This document shows positions 42,105-50,351 of a stretch of 64,000 nt of DNA, piece after piece. Made by a program: the position numbers and the translations under genes. The notes beneath the pieces are model-generated. The model had not been told where the DNA came from. It saw only the letters and a list, made by a program, of their open reading frames with translations, and did not search any database. Position 1 is the first letter of the stretch; each line of letters opens with the position of its first letter. Source of the DNA: Collinsella sp. (GTDB lineage: Bacteria; Actinomycetota; Coriobacteriia; Coriobacteriales; Coriobacteriaceae); the NCBI GenBank assembly GCA_018368345.1, contig JAGZEK010000003.1, forward strand, positions 1 through 64,000. The letters run 5' to 3'.

Positions 42105-43634
42105 ATGAACGAGTCATATCGCTTGGGCGAGCAATCGATTATTGCCTATCTTCAGCGACTTGCGAATGGTGTCTCGACCGCCGAACTCGATGTTTCCGTG
42201 CTGCCTGCTGAGCTACGCGCCGTTGGTGAGCAACTGCAAAAGACGCATGCCATCCTGCAACAAGAGCGCCAGCTGCTTGAGTGCAACGCCTATATCGATC
42301 CGCTCACCAACTTGGACAACCGTGGCGGACTCGACCGTCACGTCGAGCAGCTCTGGCGCAAAGGCGACCCCTTCACCTGCGCCTATATTGACATCGACCA
42401 TCTCAAGCATTGCAATGATAGGTTTGGCCACGCCGAAGGCAATCGCTATATTCTGAGCATCTGTCGCACGCTCTCCGAAACCATGGAGCACGATGAGATG
42501 CTGTTCCGTATCGGTGGAGACGAGTTTGTGCTTATCTCGCTCTCTGCAAACGAGACTGAACTCGAGCAGCGCTTGGAGCAGGTACGTGCCGGGCTGATCG
42601 AGGCGAGCTCAGGTGGCAAGGCGCCCATGATCGCTAGCTTTAGCTTTGGCTGCTCGCGCGTCAATCCACTTGCCGGCGACACGCGTCGCCAGATGACGAT
42701 GGATGCCGATCGCAAGATGTATCGCTATAAGCTTATGCATCGTGTGCAGCAACCGAAAGACAATGACGCGCCGCCACACCCAATTGCCGAGCAGCTTCCG
42801 TGCAACGACCGCGTATTCCAAGCGATCTCTATGAGCTCCGAGACGCGCTATCCGTTTATCCTCAATCTCGATACGGGCGAATCACAATGGTCGGTTAATG
42901 CCGTACGCGATTTTGACCTGCCCTCCCAGCATCCCTACAACTCACTCGACTTGTGGCTTGCCCGCGTTCACCCCGAGGACCGCGACAACGTACGCGCCGA
43001 GCTCGACATGGTGATAAACGGTACGTGGCACTTCCACTACATGCAGTATCGCGTGATGGATGCCACCGAAGCATACGTGCTTTGCGACTGCACGGGCTAC
43101 CGCTTGGACGGCACCGATACCGAGCCCAACATGTACGTGGGCATGATTATCAACCGCAGCTTGGCAGATACGACCGATTCCGTGACCGGCCTGGGCGACA
43201 TCCACGCCCTGGTCAACGCCATTGGCGAAATGCGTCGCGTCGCGCGCAAGGCGGGCTTGGTCGCCATTAAAATCGACGATATCGCTCAGGTCAATGCCCG
43301 CTTTGGCTTTGATGCAGGCGACCGCGTTTTGGCGGAGAGCGCCGCCTGCCTCATGGATTGTTCGCGCGGTAAGGGTCGTCTGTTCCGCTCGACCGGACCG
43401 ATGTTCGTGGCGCTTTTCGACGAATTCGATCCCGAAGAGACCGACGCGATCGCAAAGGAAATCGAGCGGTTCCTGGGCTCTCCCGTGCTCTTTGGCTCGT
43501 TTGAATATCAGCCGCCCCTTCGCGTGGCCACGCTTCATCTGGATACCGTCGACCGACAGCCCGTTTCCATTTTGAACGAGCTCAAAGTGTTGCTCGGGAA
43601 AGCCGTGCAGGTGCCAGGTACCAAACTGGATTAG
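42105..43634 (+). CDS. diguanylate cyclase with PAS and degenerate second GGDEF
   Basis: The 509-aa protein has an N-terminal helical segment. A GGDEF domain follows (YIDPLTNLDNRGGLD, AYIDIDHLKHCND, RIGGDEFVLI), with intact catalytic residues. Then come a PAS_3-like region (about residues 240-360, RVHPEDRDNVRAEL...HYMQYRV) and a second GGDEF-like domain that has lost the signature (RSTGPMFVALF). It ends where the longer paralog at 39261 goes on to another GGDEF and an EAL domain. It should make cyclic di-GMP. ATG 42105 follows AAGGAGG by nine bases. The two genes are tandem duplicates of diverged length. No membrane segments. Confidence 0.87.
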   Translation: MNESYRLGEQSIIAYLQRLANGVSTAELDVSVLPAELRAVGEQLQKTHAILQQERQLLECNAYIDPLTNLDNRGGLDRHVEQLWRKGDPFTCAYIDIDHLKHCNDRFGHAEGNRYILSICRTLSETMEHDEMLFRIGGDEFVLISLSANETELEQRLEQVRAGLIEASSGGKAPMIASFSFGCSRVNPLAGDTRRQMTMDADRKMYRYKLMHRVQQPKDNDAPPHPIAEQLPCNDRVFQAISMSSETRYPFILNLDTGESQWSVNAVRDFDLPSQHPYNSLDLWLARVHPEDRDNVRAELDMVINGTWHFHYMQYRVMDATEAYVLCDCTGYRLDGTDTEPNMYVGMIINRSLADTTDSVTGLGDIHALVNAIGEMRRVARKAGLVAIKIDDIAQVNARFGFDAGDRVLAESAACLMDCSRGKGRLFRSTGPMFVALFDEFDPEETDAIAKEIERFLGSPVLFGSFEYQPPLRVATLHLDTVDRQPVSILNELKVLLGKAVQVPGTKLD

Positions 43635-43708
43635 CACCACGCCCGCACCGCCTCCCCCATCGTGCGATAATTCTCTGCAGAAGTCACCAACAGCAGAGGG
43701 AGTTTGTG

Positions 43709-44332
43709 ATGAAGGTTCTTTTGGTCAATGGCAGCCCCAAGGCAAACGGCAACACCGCTCGCGCGCTCGCCGAAGTCGCCGAGCAACTTAAAGCCGAGGG
43801 CATCGACAGCGAGGTATTCCAACTGGGCGCCAAGCCCATCCGCGACTGCATCGGCTGCGGTCAGTGCGGCAAGCTTGGCGGTCGCTGCACCTTTGACGAC
43901 GACGTGGTGAACGAGCTCATCGCTGCCGCCGAGCAGGCAGATGGCTTTGTCTTTGGCTCCCCCGTCTACTATGCGCATCCCAGCGGACGCATCCTCTCGG
44001 CTCTCGACCGCGCATTCTATGCTGGCAGCAAGGCCTTTGTGCACAAGCCGGGTGCCGCGGTCGCCGTCGCCCGTCGCGGCGGCACGTCGACCACCTTCGA
44101 TGTACTCAACAAATACTTCACTATCAACCAGATGCCCGTGGTGGCCTCCACATACTGGAACAACGTCTTTGGTGCCATGCCGGGCGAGGCCGCCCAGGAC
44201 GCCGAGGGCCTGGCCACCATGCGCAACATCGGCAAGAACATGGCTTGGCTCCTGCATTGTATCGAGGCAGGGCAGGCTGCCGGCATCGAAGCCCCCGAAG
44301 CCGATCGCGAGCGCACCAACTTCATTCGTTAG
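43709..44332 (+). CDS. flavodoxin-fold NAD(P)H-dependent oxidoreductase
   Basis: The 207-aa protein belongs to the NADPH-dependent FMN reductase / iron-sulfur flavoprotein group. It has the LVNGSPKANGNTARAL phosphate loop, a DCIGCGQCGKLGGRCTFDDD Cys cluster (C-X2-C-X2-C-X5-C) near residues 48-62 and FGSPVYYAHPSG. It probably binds FMN and reduces quinones, nitro compounds or other acceptors. ATG 43709 follows AGGGAG by six bases; GTG 43706 is possible. The ArsC/Spx-like gene begins 11 bases downstream in the same operon. Confidence 0.86.
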   Translation: MKVLLVNGSPKANGNTARALAEVAEQLKAEGIDSEVFQLGAKPIRDCIGCGQCGKLGGRCTFDDDVVNELIAAAEQADGFVFGSPVYYAHPSGRILSALDRAFYAGSKAFVHKPGAAVAVARRGGTSTTFDVLNKYFTINQMPVVASTYWNNVFGAMPGEAAQDAEGLATMRNIGKNMAWLLHCIEAGQAAGIEAPEADRERTNFIR

Positions 44333-44343
44333 AACGGCGGAAC

Positions 44344-44685
44344 ATGAATATCCAGATTTTTGGCACCAAGAAGTCCTTCGATACCAAGAAGGCCCAGCGC
44401 TATTTTAAGGAGCGCCGCATCAAGGTGCAGTTTATCGACCTTAAGGAAAAGGAGATGAGCAAAGGCGAGCTCACGAGCGTGATGCAGGCGGTCGGCGGCA
44501 TCGACAAGCTGCTCAACCCCAAGGCCAAGGACGAGGAGACGCTCGCGCTCATCCAGCACCTCACCCCTAGCCAGCGCTTCGACAAGTTGCTCGAGAACCA
44601 GCAGGTTCTAGCCGAGCCCATCGTGCGCAACGGCAAAAAGGCCACCGTCGGTTATTGCCCCGATGTATGGGGAGCCTGGGAGTAG
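44344..44685 (+). CDS. ArsC/Spx-family protein without the N-terminal Cys
   Basis: The 113-aa protein fits the ArsC/Spx thioredoxin-like family: IQIFGTKKSFDTKKAQRYFKERRIK at the start (shown as the pattern GTKKSFDTKKA), then IDKLLNPKAK, LIQHLTPSQRF and PIVRNGKKATVGY. Most relatives have a Cys where this one has Ser11 (K-K-S-F instead of K-K/S-C-F), so classic arsenate reductase chemistry is unlikely. A Cys remains at residue 106 (GYCPD). It is downstream of a flavodoxin-type reductase gene. Function unknown. Confidence 0.78.
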   Translation: MNIQIFGTKKSFDTKKAQRYFKERRIKVQFIDLKEKEMSKGELTSVMQAVGGIDKLLNPKAKDEETLALIQHLTPSQRFDKLLENQQVLAEPIVRNGKKATVGYCPDVWGAWE

Positions 44686-44771
44686 CCTGTGTTATTTGCC
44701 GGCGCGTGGGTATAAGAGCAGGCGTTTGGCATAAGATTCAACTGTAAGCCATGTCTAACAAAGGAGGGCAC

Positions 44772-45902
44772 ATGCCCAACAAACCCGTGAAGATCATCAT
44801 GCTTACCGGATACCTCGGTGCCGGCAAGACCACACTGCTCAACCACATCCTCGCTAACGACGGCGGCATCCGCGCCGCCGTGATCGTCAACGATATCGGC
44901 GAGATCAACGTCGACGCCAGCCTCATCGCCGACGGCGGCCTTTCCGAGACCGACGACCTCATCCCGCTCACCAACGGCTGCATCTGCTGCACGCTTTCGG
45001 ACGACCTTGCCAACCAGCTGCAGGGCATCGCCGATTCGGGCAAGTTCGACTACATCATCATCGAGGCCTCGGGTATCTGCGAGCCTATCCCCATCGCCTA
45101 CACCATCTCGAGCTTCTGCGACGAGGCCAAGGTGGGCGGCGAGCCCAAGCTTGCGCTCGACAACATCGTGGCCGTGGTCGACTGCGCCCGCATGTACGAC
45201 GAGTTCAACGGCGGTCGCGACCTGCTGGCTGAGGATATCGACGAGGACGACATCGAAAGCCTGCTCATCCAGCAGATCGAGTTCTGCTCCACGCTGATCC
45301 TCAACAAGACCGATACCGTGAGCCCTGAGCAGATCGCCGAGCTCAAGGCCATCGTGCGCAGCCTGCAGAAGGACGCCGTGATCGTCGAGGCTCAAAACGG
45401 CGAGGTCCCCATGGAGGAGCTGCTCGACACCGACCGCTTCGACTTTATGCGCGCCTACAACTCCGCCGCTTGGATCGAGGCCATGGAGCATCCCGAGGAG
45501 CACGACGACCCCGAGGTGCTCGAATACGACATCGAGACCTTTGTGTACTCGCGCCGCAAGCCGTTCGACCTGCAGAAGTTCACCGATTTTGTTGAGCAGG
45601 AGTGGCCCGACGAGGTCATTCGCGTCAAGGGTCCGCTGTGGCAGACCGGCGATCCGGACATGTGCTACATGTTTGAGCAGGCCGGCCACCAGATGCGCCT
45701 GATGGAGAACGGTCTGTTCGTTGACTCCGCGCCCGAGGGCGAGAAGCAGAAGATCATCGACGAGAACCCCGAGATCATGCAGATTTGGGACGACGAGACG
45801 GGCGACCGCATGACGAGCCTGTGCATCATCGGCCGTCACATGGACAAGGATGCGCTCATCGCCTCCCTCGATGCCTGCCTGACCGACTGGCACCGCGCCT
45901 AG
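44772..45902 (+). CDS. CobW/ZNG1-family metal-chaperone GTPase
   Basis: The 376-aa GTPase has Walker A GYLGAGKTTLL, the metal-binding GCICCTL motif, an EASGICEP switch region and NKTDT. A C-terminal CobW_C domain (about residues 245-370) carries many acidic residues. Such proteins (COG0523) deliver zinc or cobalt to client enzymes. ATG 44772 follows AAAGGAGGGCAC; the frame extends seven codons. No Zur or cobalamin riboswitch was recognised upstream, so the metal cannot be told. It is followed by a good terminator. Confidence 0.88.
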   Translation: MPNKPVKIIMLTGYLGAGKTTLLNHILANDGGIRAAVIVNDIGEINVDASLIADGGLSETDDLIPLTNGCICCTLSDDLANQLQGIADSGKFDYIIIEASGICEPIPIAYTISSFCDEAKVGGEPKLALDNIVAVVDCARMYDEFNGGRDLLAEDIDEDDIESLLIQQIEFCSTLILNKTDTVSPEQIAELKAIVRSLQKDAVIVEAQNGEVPMEELLDTDRFDFMRAYNSAAWIEAMEHPEEHDDPEVLEYDIETFVYSRRKPFDLQKFTDFVEQEWPDEVIRVKGPLWQTGDPDMCYMFEQAGHQMRLMENGLFVDSAPEGEKQKIIDENPEIMQIWDDETGDRMTSLCIIGRHMDKDALIASLDACLTDWHRA

Positions 45903-45942
45903 ATTTATCCAAGCGGGCATTTTTCCGCCTACGTAACCGCCA

Positions 45943-45978
45943 AACCACCACGAAGGTGCCCTTCGTGGTGGTTTTTCG
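45943..45978 (+). terminator. terminator after CobW-like gene
   Basis: AACCACCACGAAGG and CCTTCGTGGTGGTT arms with loop tgc, then TTTTT. The stem resembles the ACCACAAAGG hairpin at 4892. Confidence 0.85.
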
Positions 45979-45997
45979 TTCTGAGCCAAGGAGATTC

Positions 45998-46597
45998 ATG
46001 TTCAACATTGTGCTGTATGCGCCCGAGATTCCGGCCAATACGGGCAATATCGGCCGCACCTGCGTGGTTACCGGCGCCCGCCTGCATCTGGTGGAGCCGC
46101 TGGGGTTTTCGCTCGACGACAAGACGGTGCGTCGCGCCGGCCTGGGCTACTGGCAAAATTTGGACGTGACGACCTATGCCGGCTGGGAGGATTTCCTTGC
46201 GCGCAACGGCCTCTCCCCCGCCGACGAACGCCTGCATCTGCTGACCAAAAAGGCGCGCCGCACCTATGCGCAAAGTACCTACCGCGACGGTGACTTTTTG
46301 GTCTTTGGCAGCGAGAGCTCGGGGATTCCCGAGCCACTGCTTGCCGCGGCGCCCGAGCGCTGCGAGCGCATCCCCATGTTGCGCGATTGCGACTCGCTCG
46401 AAAACGCCGACGCCTGGGAGGCCCACGAGGAGTCGCTCGGGCATACCGAGGACAGCCACGAAGCCATCCTTCGACAGGATATCTGCGGCAACTTCGTCGA
46501 CCCGGACGACTACCGCATCAGCGCTCTCAACCTCTCTAACAGCGCCGCCATCGTCCTCTACGAGGCCCTGCGCCAAACAGGCTTTCCGGGAATGTGA
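45998..46597 (+). CDS. trmL: tRNA (cytidine(34)-2'-O)-methyltransferase TrmL
   Basis: The 199-aa SPOUT methyltransferase should 2'-O-methylate the wobble base of leucine tRNAs. Conserved parts are FNIVLYAPEIPANTGNIGRTC, LHLVEPLGF, RRAGLGYW, LVFGSESSGIP and ALNLSNSAAIVLYEALRQ (knot). It is about 40 residues longer than E. coli TrmL because of an acidic insert between residues 130 and 165 (ENADAWEAHEESLGHTEDSHEA). ATG 45998 follows AAGGAGATTC. The final Met and TGA stop lie in the left arm of the hairpin at 46591. Confidence 0.9.
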   Translation: MFNIVLYAPEIPANTGNIGRTCVVTGARLHLVEPLGFSLDDKTVRRAGLGYWQNLDVTTYAGWEDFLARNGLSPADERLHLLTKKARRTYAQSTYRDGDFLVFGSESSGIPEPLLAAAPERCERIPMLRDCDSLENADAWEAHEESLGHTEDSHEAILRQDICGNFVDPDDYRISALNLSNSAAIVLYEALRQTGFPGM

Positions 46598-46623
46598 CAA
46601 AGGAACTGTCCCTTTGTCACATT
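46591..46623. repeat. CTGTCC-loop hairpin at the trmL/uvrA2 junction
   Basis: AATGTGACAAAGG (46591-46603) and CCTTTGTCACATT (46611-46623) are perfect complements with loop aactgtc. The trmL stop (TGA 46595-46597) is inside the left arm, and the opposing gene ends three bases beyond the right arm. It is nearly identical to the hairpin at 50319. Confidence 0.75.
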
Positions 46624-46626
46624 CGG

Positions 46627-49107
46627 TTATAGGTAGCGGCCGGTGATGCTTGCGGGGCAGGCCACGATGTCGCCCGGCGTGCCGGCGCAGACGATTTGCC
46701 CGCCCGCGTCACCGCCGCCCGGGCCCATGTCGATCACATAGTCGGCGTTGCGGACAAGGTCGAGGTCGTGTTCGATCACGACAACTGTGGCGCCCTTGGC
46801 GACGAGGCCGTCAAACACACTCAGCAACACCTGAACATCGAGCGGATGTAGTCCGATCGTGGGCTCATCGAATACGAATACGGCATCGTCCTGCACGCGG
46901 CCCATCTCGCTCGCAAGCTTAAGACGCTGCGCCTCGCCGCCCGAAAGCGCCGGTGTGGGCTCACCGAGCGTGAGATAGCCCAAGCCCAGGTCGTGCAAGG
47001 TCTGTAAGCGTGCCTGAACTTTCTTGAGCCCCACCGTGGCGTCGAGCGCTTCGTCCACACTCATGTCCATGAACTGCGGCAACGTAAGCAGGCTCCCGTC
47101 CTTGCCCTCGCGATGGATATGCGAAGCCGCGTCTGCATAACGTGAGCCGCGACATGCCGGGCAGACGATCTCGACGTCGGGCAAAAACTGCACGTCGAGC
47201 GATATCGAACCCGTGCCATCGCACGTAGGGCAGCGCAAAGCGCCAGTGTTGTAGCTAAATGCGCCTGCCTTGTAGCCGGCTGCCTTGGCCTCGGGCGTGC
47301 GGGCGAAGGCGCGACGCAGTTCATCATGGATGTCGGCATAAGTCGCTACCGTCGAACGCACGTTGGCACCGATGGGCGTGGCGTCTATCAGGTTGGCACG
47401 TGCAATGCCTTCGGCATCGACCCAACGCACGTGTTTTGGCAGGCGCTCGCTGGCTGCCTGCGCCTTAAGTGCCGGGATGAGTGTCTCGAGCACCAACGTC
47501 GTCTTACCCGAACCCGAAACGCCCGTCACCGCGACAAGGCGACCGCGCGGTATATCGACTTCGAGCGGTTTGACGGTATGGATGGCATCGGTCGCCATGC
47601 GGATATGGCCCCGGTCAAACATTTCGTCGTCAGGCACCTGCGGACGCAAGCGCTCAGGCTCCGAGCGCAAAAATGGGGCGATGCGGCTGCCCTGCGATTC
47701 TTCGACCTCGCCTACCGCGCCCGCGGCGATCACATTGCCGCCGCCTGCTCCGGCAACGGGGCCCATCTCGACCAGATAGTCGGCTTCCGCCAGTACGCGC
47801 GTGTCGTGGTCGACAACGACCACGGTGTTGCCGTCATCCACCAAATCGCGCATCACGCCTACCAGGCCGTCGACATTGGCAGGATGCAAGCCAATCGAGG
47901 GCTCGTCCAGCACATAGAGCACGCCCGTCGATCGGTTACGCACCACGCGGGCGAGCTGCACGCGCTGACGCTCGCCCGTGGAGAGCGTGGCACCGGCGCG
48001 GTCGAGTGAAAGGTAATCGAGGCCCAGATCGACCAGTCGACGGGCCGTGCTCAAAAACGAATCGCAGATATCCGTCGCCATGGGCTGCATCTCGGCCGGC
48101 AAGGATGCGGGCACCCCGCGCACCCACTCAATCGCCTCACCCAGCGTCATAGCCGCGGCCTGCGCCAGATTGATACCGCGCACCTGGGGATGGCGTGCGG
48201 CCTCGGAGAGACGCGTGCCGCCACAGTCACGGCATGGCCCCTCGCGCAAAAAGCGCGCCACGCGCTTGAGGCCCTTGTCGTCCTTAACCTTGGCGAGCGC
48301 ATTCTCGACGGTATAGACAGCGTTGTAATAGGTAAAATCGAGCGGCGTGGCGCCCTCGCCGTTTTTGGGAACGTAGAGAATGTGCTTTTTAACCGCCGGA
48401 CCGTGGAACACGATGTCGCGCTCTTGAGGCGTGAGCTGGTTAAACGGCACGTCGGTGCGCACGCCCATCTCGCCGGCTACCTGCTTCATCAGATCCCACA
48501 TGAGCGTACCCCAGGGAAGCACCGCGCCTTCGTTGATGGTCTTTGACTCGTCGGGCACCAGGCTCGCTTCGTCCACCTCGCGCATGACACCGGTGCCGCC
48601 GCAGGTAGGGCACGCACCGCCGCTGTTAAAGGCAAGGTCCTCGGCACTCGGCGCGTAGAACTCGCGGCCGCATGCGGGGCACGTGAGCGACAGGCCCGCA
48701 GCCACGTTAAGGCTCGGCTCCACACGCGCCCCGCAATGTGGGCACACGTGATGGGCACAGCGGCTAAAGAGCAAACGCAGACTGTTGTTGAGCTCGGTCA
48801 TGGTACCAAAGGTCGAGCGCACGCCTGGCACACTGGGACGCTGATGCAACGCGAGTGCCGCCGGTACGTGCAATACCTCGTCCACCTGGGCGTGCTCGGC
48901 CTGCGTCAGGCGACGTCGAGTATAGGTGCTGAGCGCCTCCAGGTAACGGCGCGAGCCCTCGGCATAAAGAACTCCCAGCGCCAGCGAGCTCTTGCCCGAG
49001 CCCGACACGCCGGCAATGCCCACGAGCCTCCCCAGCGGAATATCGATATCGATGTCCTTGAGATTGTGGACACGTGCACCGCGCACCTCGATAGCCTGCG
49101 GGCTCAT
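46627..49107 (-). CDS. UvrA2-like ABC protein lacking the UvrB-binding domain
   Basis: The 826-aa UvrA homolog has two ABC ATPase cassettes: Walker A GVSGSGKSSL and GVSGSGKTTLVL, signatures STGERQRVQLA and LSGGEAQRLKLA, and Walker B VLDEPS and VFDEPT. It also has zinc modules CPTCGGTG and CPTCDGTGSI. Between NNSLRLLFSRCAHHVCPHCG and the first zinc module there is no room for the roughly 100-residue UvrB-binding domain of true UvrA. This makes it a class II UvrA2/DrrC-type protein, often linked to drug tolerance rather than excision repair. ATG 49107 (MSPQAIEV) is the most likely start; ATG 49140, overlapping the ATPase stop, is possible. It is co-transcribed with the ATPase gene. Confidence 0.85.
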   Translation of the reverse strand: MSPQAIEVRGARVHNLKDIDIDIPLGRLVGIAGVSGSGKSSLALGVLYAEGSRRYLEALSTYTRRRLTQAEHAQVDEVLHVPAALALHQRPSVPGVRSTFGTMTELNNSLRLLFSRCAHHVCPHCGARVEPSLNVAAGLSLTCPACGREFYAPSAEDLAFNSGGACPTCGGTGVMREVDEASLVPDESKTINEGAVLPWGTLMWDLMKQVAGEMGVRTDVPFNQLTPQERDIVFHGPAVKKHILYVPKNGEGATPLDFTYYNAVYTVENALAKVKDDKGLKRVARFLREGPCRDCGGTRLSEAARHPQVRGINLAQAAAMTLGEAIEWVRGVPASLPAEMQPMATDICDSFLSTARRLVDLGLDYLSLDRAGATLSTGERQRVQLARVVRNRSTGVLYVLDEPSIGLHPANVDGLVGVMRDLVDDGNTVVVVDHDTRVLAEADYLVEMGPVAGAGGGNVIAAGAVGEVEESQGSRIAPFLRSEPERLRPQVPDDEMFDRGHIRMATDAIHTVKPLEVDIPRGRLVAVTGVSGSGKTTLVLETLIPALKAQAASERLPKHVRWVDAEGIARANLIDATPIGANVRSTVATYADIHDELRRAFARTPEAKAAGYKAGAFSYNTGALRCPTCDGTGSISLDVQFLPDVEIVCPACRGSRYADAASHIHREGKDGSLLTLPQFMDMSVDEALDATVGLKKVQARLQTLHDLGLGYLTLGEPTPALSGGEAQRLKLASEMGRVQDDAVFVFDEPTIGLHPLDVQVLLSVFDGLVAKGATVVVIEHDLDLVRNADYVIDMGPGGGDAGGQIVCAGTPGDIVACPASITGRYL

Positions 49108-49132
49108 CTTCTGTTCCGTCACCTTTATCACC

Positions 49133-50251
49133 CTACTCATGCCATAAAACGCGGTCGCGGATATACTCGCCCAGCATGGGCACGGTAAACCGCACAAGGC
49201 CGTATCCGGCGGCCTCGATGACGCGCTCGCGAATCAGGCTTGCGCGATATTTACTCGCCCAGCTCTGGGTACGGTCGCAGCGCTCAATGATATCCGCCGT
49301 GCGCGTCGGCTTGTCCTCGTCAACCGCCATAGCCTCGATAAAGAGGCGCTGAGGGCTGCGCAGACCGTAATACAGAGGTGCGTCAACCGCTTCGTAGAAC
49401 TCGGAGACGGCATCCGCATGGCCATTCTCGACATCGCGCCTTTCGATGACCTGCGAGCCACGCCGGACAGCAGACCGCCACATGTAATAGCCCACCAGCT
49501 GAACCATATAGGGATGCCCCATGCTCTTGCGCGCCGCAAGGTCCGCCGTCTCCGCGTCAACGTAAAGACCAGCGTCTTTGACCGTCTGGATATACGAATC
49601 GCGCACTTTGGGCAAAGATATTGCCCCCAACGTACGCTGCTGGGCACGCCGCAAAAACGTCACGCTCGGCTCTTCGAGCAGATCGTCAACCATACTGGGC
49701 AAGCCGGCGAACGCCAGCGCAAGACCGCGCTGGTCGCTATCGGGCAAGCCCGTGGCATCCTGGTCTCCGAGCACCTGCTGATAGAGGACGGCAAGAGCCG
49801 CCAGTTCCTCGATAGACACCGATTGTGCCTCGTCAATCGCAAACAAGACGCCCTTGCCCGGACCGAGCTTCTTGAGACGCTCGTTGACCAGCCCTCGCAA
49901 TGTCTCGCCTTTTGCCCGCGCCGCCTCGACCGACATCCGGCCAAACGACGGCCCAAACTCCATTGACGTCACAACGGGTTTATTCGAGCGAAGCGCGTCG
50001 GCCAAGCGGTCGCACAAACCAAGCGAAGCGGAATCGGAGACAACCGCCCATCCGCGCTCGCTGGCTAGACGTTGCAGCTCCCGCAGGAGAACCGTTTTGC
50101 CACAGCCGCGGTTTCCCGTAATGAGCATGAGCCTGCCCGGCGCTCCGGCGCCGTTGTCGAGCCCTTCCTCAAAATCTTCGATGACCGACTCGCGACCGAT
50201 GAGTATCGGAGGCCGCTTACCAGCTGTGGGCTTAAAGGGATTTGGATTCAT
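49133..50251 (-). CDS. AAA ATPase with C-terminal winged-helix-like domain
   Basis: The 372-aa protein starts with an ORC/AAA_16-like P-loop ATPase: GRESVIEDFEEGL, Walker A GNRGCGKTVLL, Walker B LFAIDEAQS, and a sensor region ALAFAGLPS. A helical lid follows. The C-terminus (RTADIIERCDRTQSWASKYRASLIRERVIEAAGYGLVRF, about residues 310-350) looks like a winged helix. Such ATP-binding proteins are of unknown function and sometimes act as regulators or in defence. ATG 50251 follows AGGAGGCCGAT. Its stop overlaps the upstream ATG candidate of the UvrA2-like gene. Two AGTTATACCAA direct repeats stand upstream. Confidence 0.8.
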   Translation of the reverse strand: MNPNPFKPTAGKRPPILIGRESVIEDFEEGLDNGAGAPGRLMLITGNRGCGKTVLLRELQRLASERGWAVVSDSASLGLCDRLADALRSNKPVVTSMEFGPSFGRMSVEAARAKGETLRGLVNERLKKLGPGKGVLFAIDEAQSVSIEELAALAVLYQQVLGDQDATGLPDSDQRGLALAFAGLPSMVDDLLEEPSVTFLRRAQQRTLGAISLPKVRDSYIQTVKDAGLYVDAETADLAARKSMGHPYMVQLVGYYMWRSAVRRGSQVIERRDVENGHADAVSEFYEAVDAPLYYGLRSPQRLFIEAMAVDEDKPTRTADIIERCDRTQSWASKYRASLIRERVIEAAGYGLVRFTVPMLGEYIRDRVLWHE

Positions 50252-50284
50252 ATCGGCCTCCTCGGATTGGCAAACCCTGGTAAC

Positions 50285-50315
50285 AGTTATACCAACTTAT
50301 ACTGAGTTATACCAA
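50285..50315. promoter_or_regulatory. direct-repeat operator upstream of the AAA ATPase gene
   Basis: AGTTATACCAA occurs at 50285-50295 and 50305-50315, exactly 20 bases apart (two helical turns), with CTTATACTG between. It sits 34-64 bases before the ATPase start and overlaps likely promoter elements (TATAAC/TATAAG in the minus sense). Confidence 0.5.
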
Positions 50316-50318
50316 TAG

Positions 50319-50351
50319 CATGTGACAAAGGGGCTGTCCCTTTGTCACATG
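50319..50351. repeat. CTGTCC-loop hairpin at the TetM-like gene 3' end
   Basis: CATGTGACAAAGG (50319-50331) and CCTTTGTCACATG (50339-50351) with loop ggctgtc. The stop codon of the TetM-like gene (minus TGA 50347-50345) and its last Met are inside the right arm. Confidence 0.75.
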
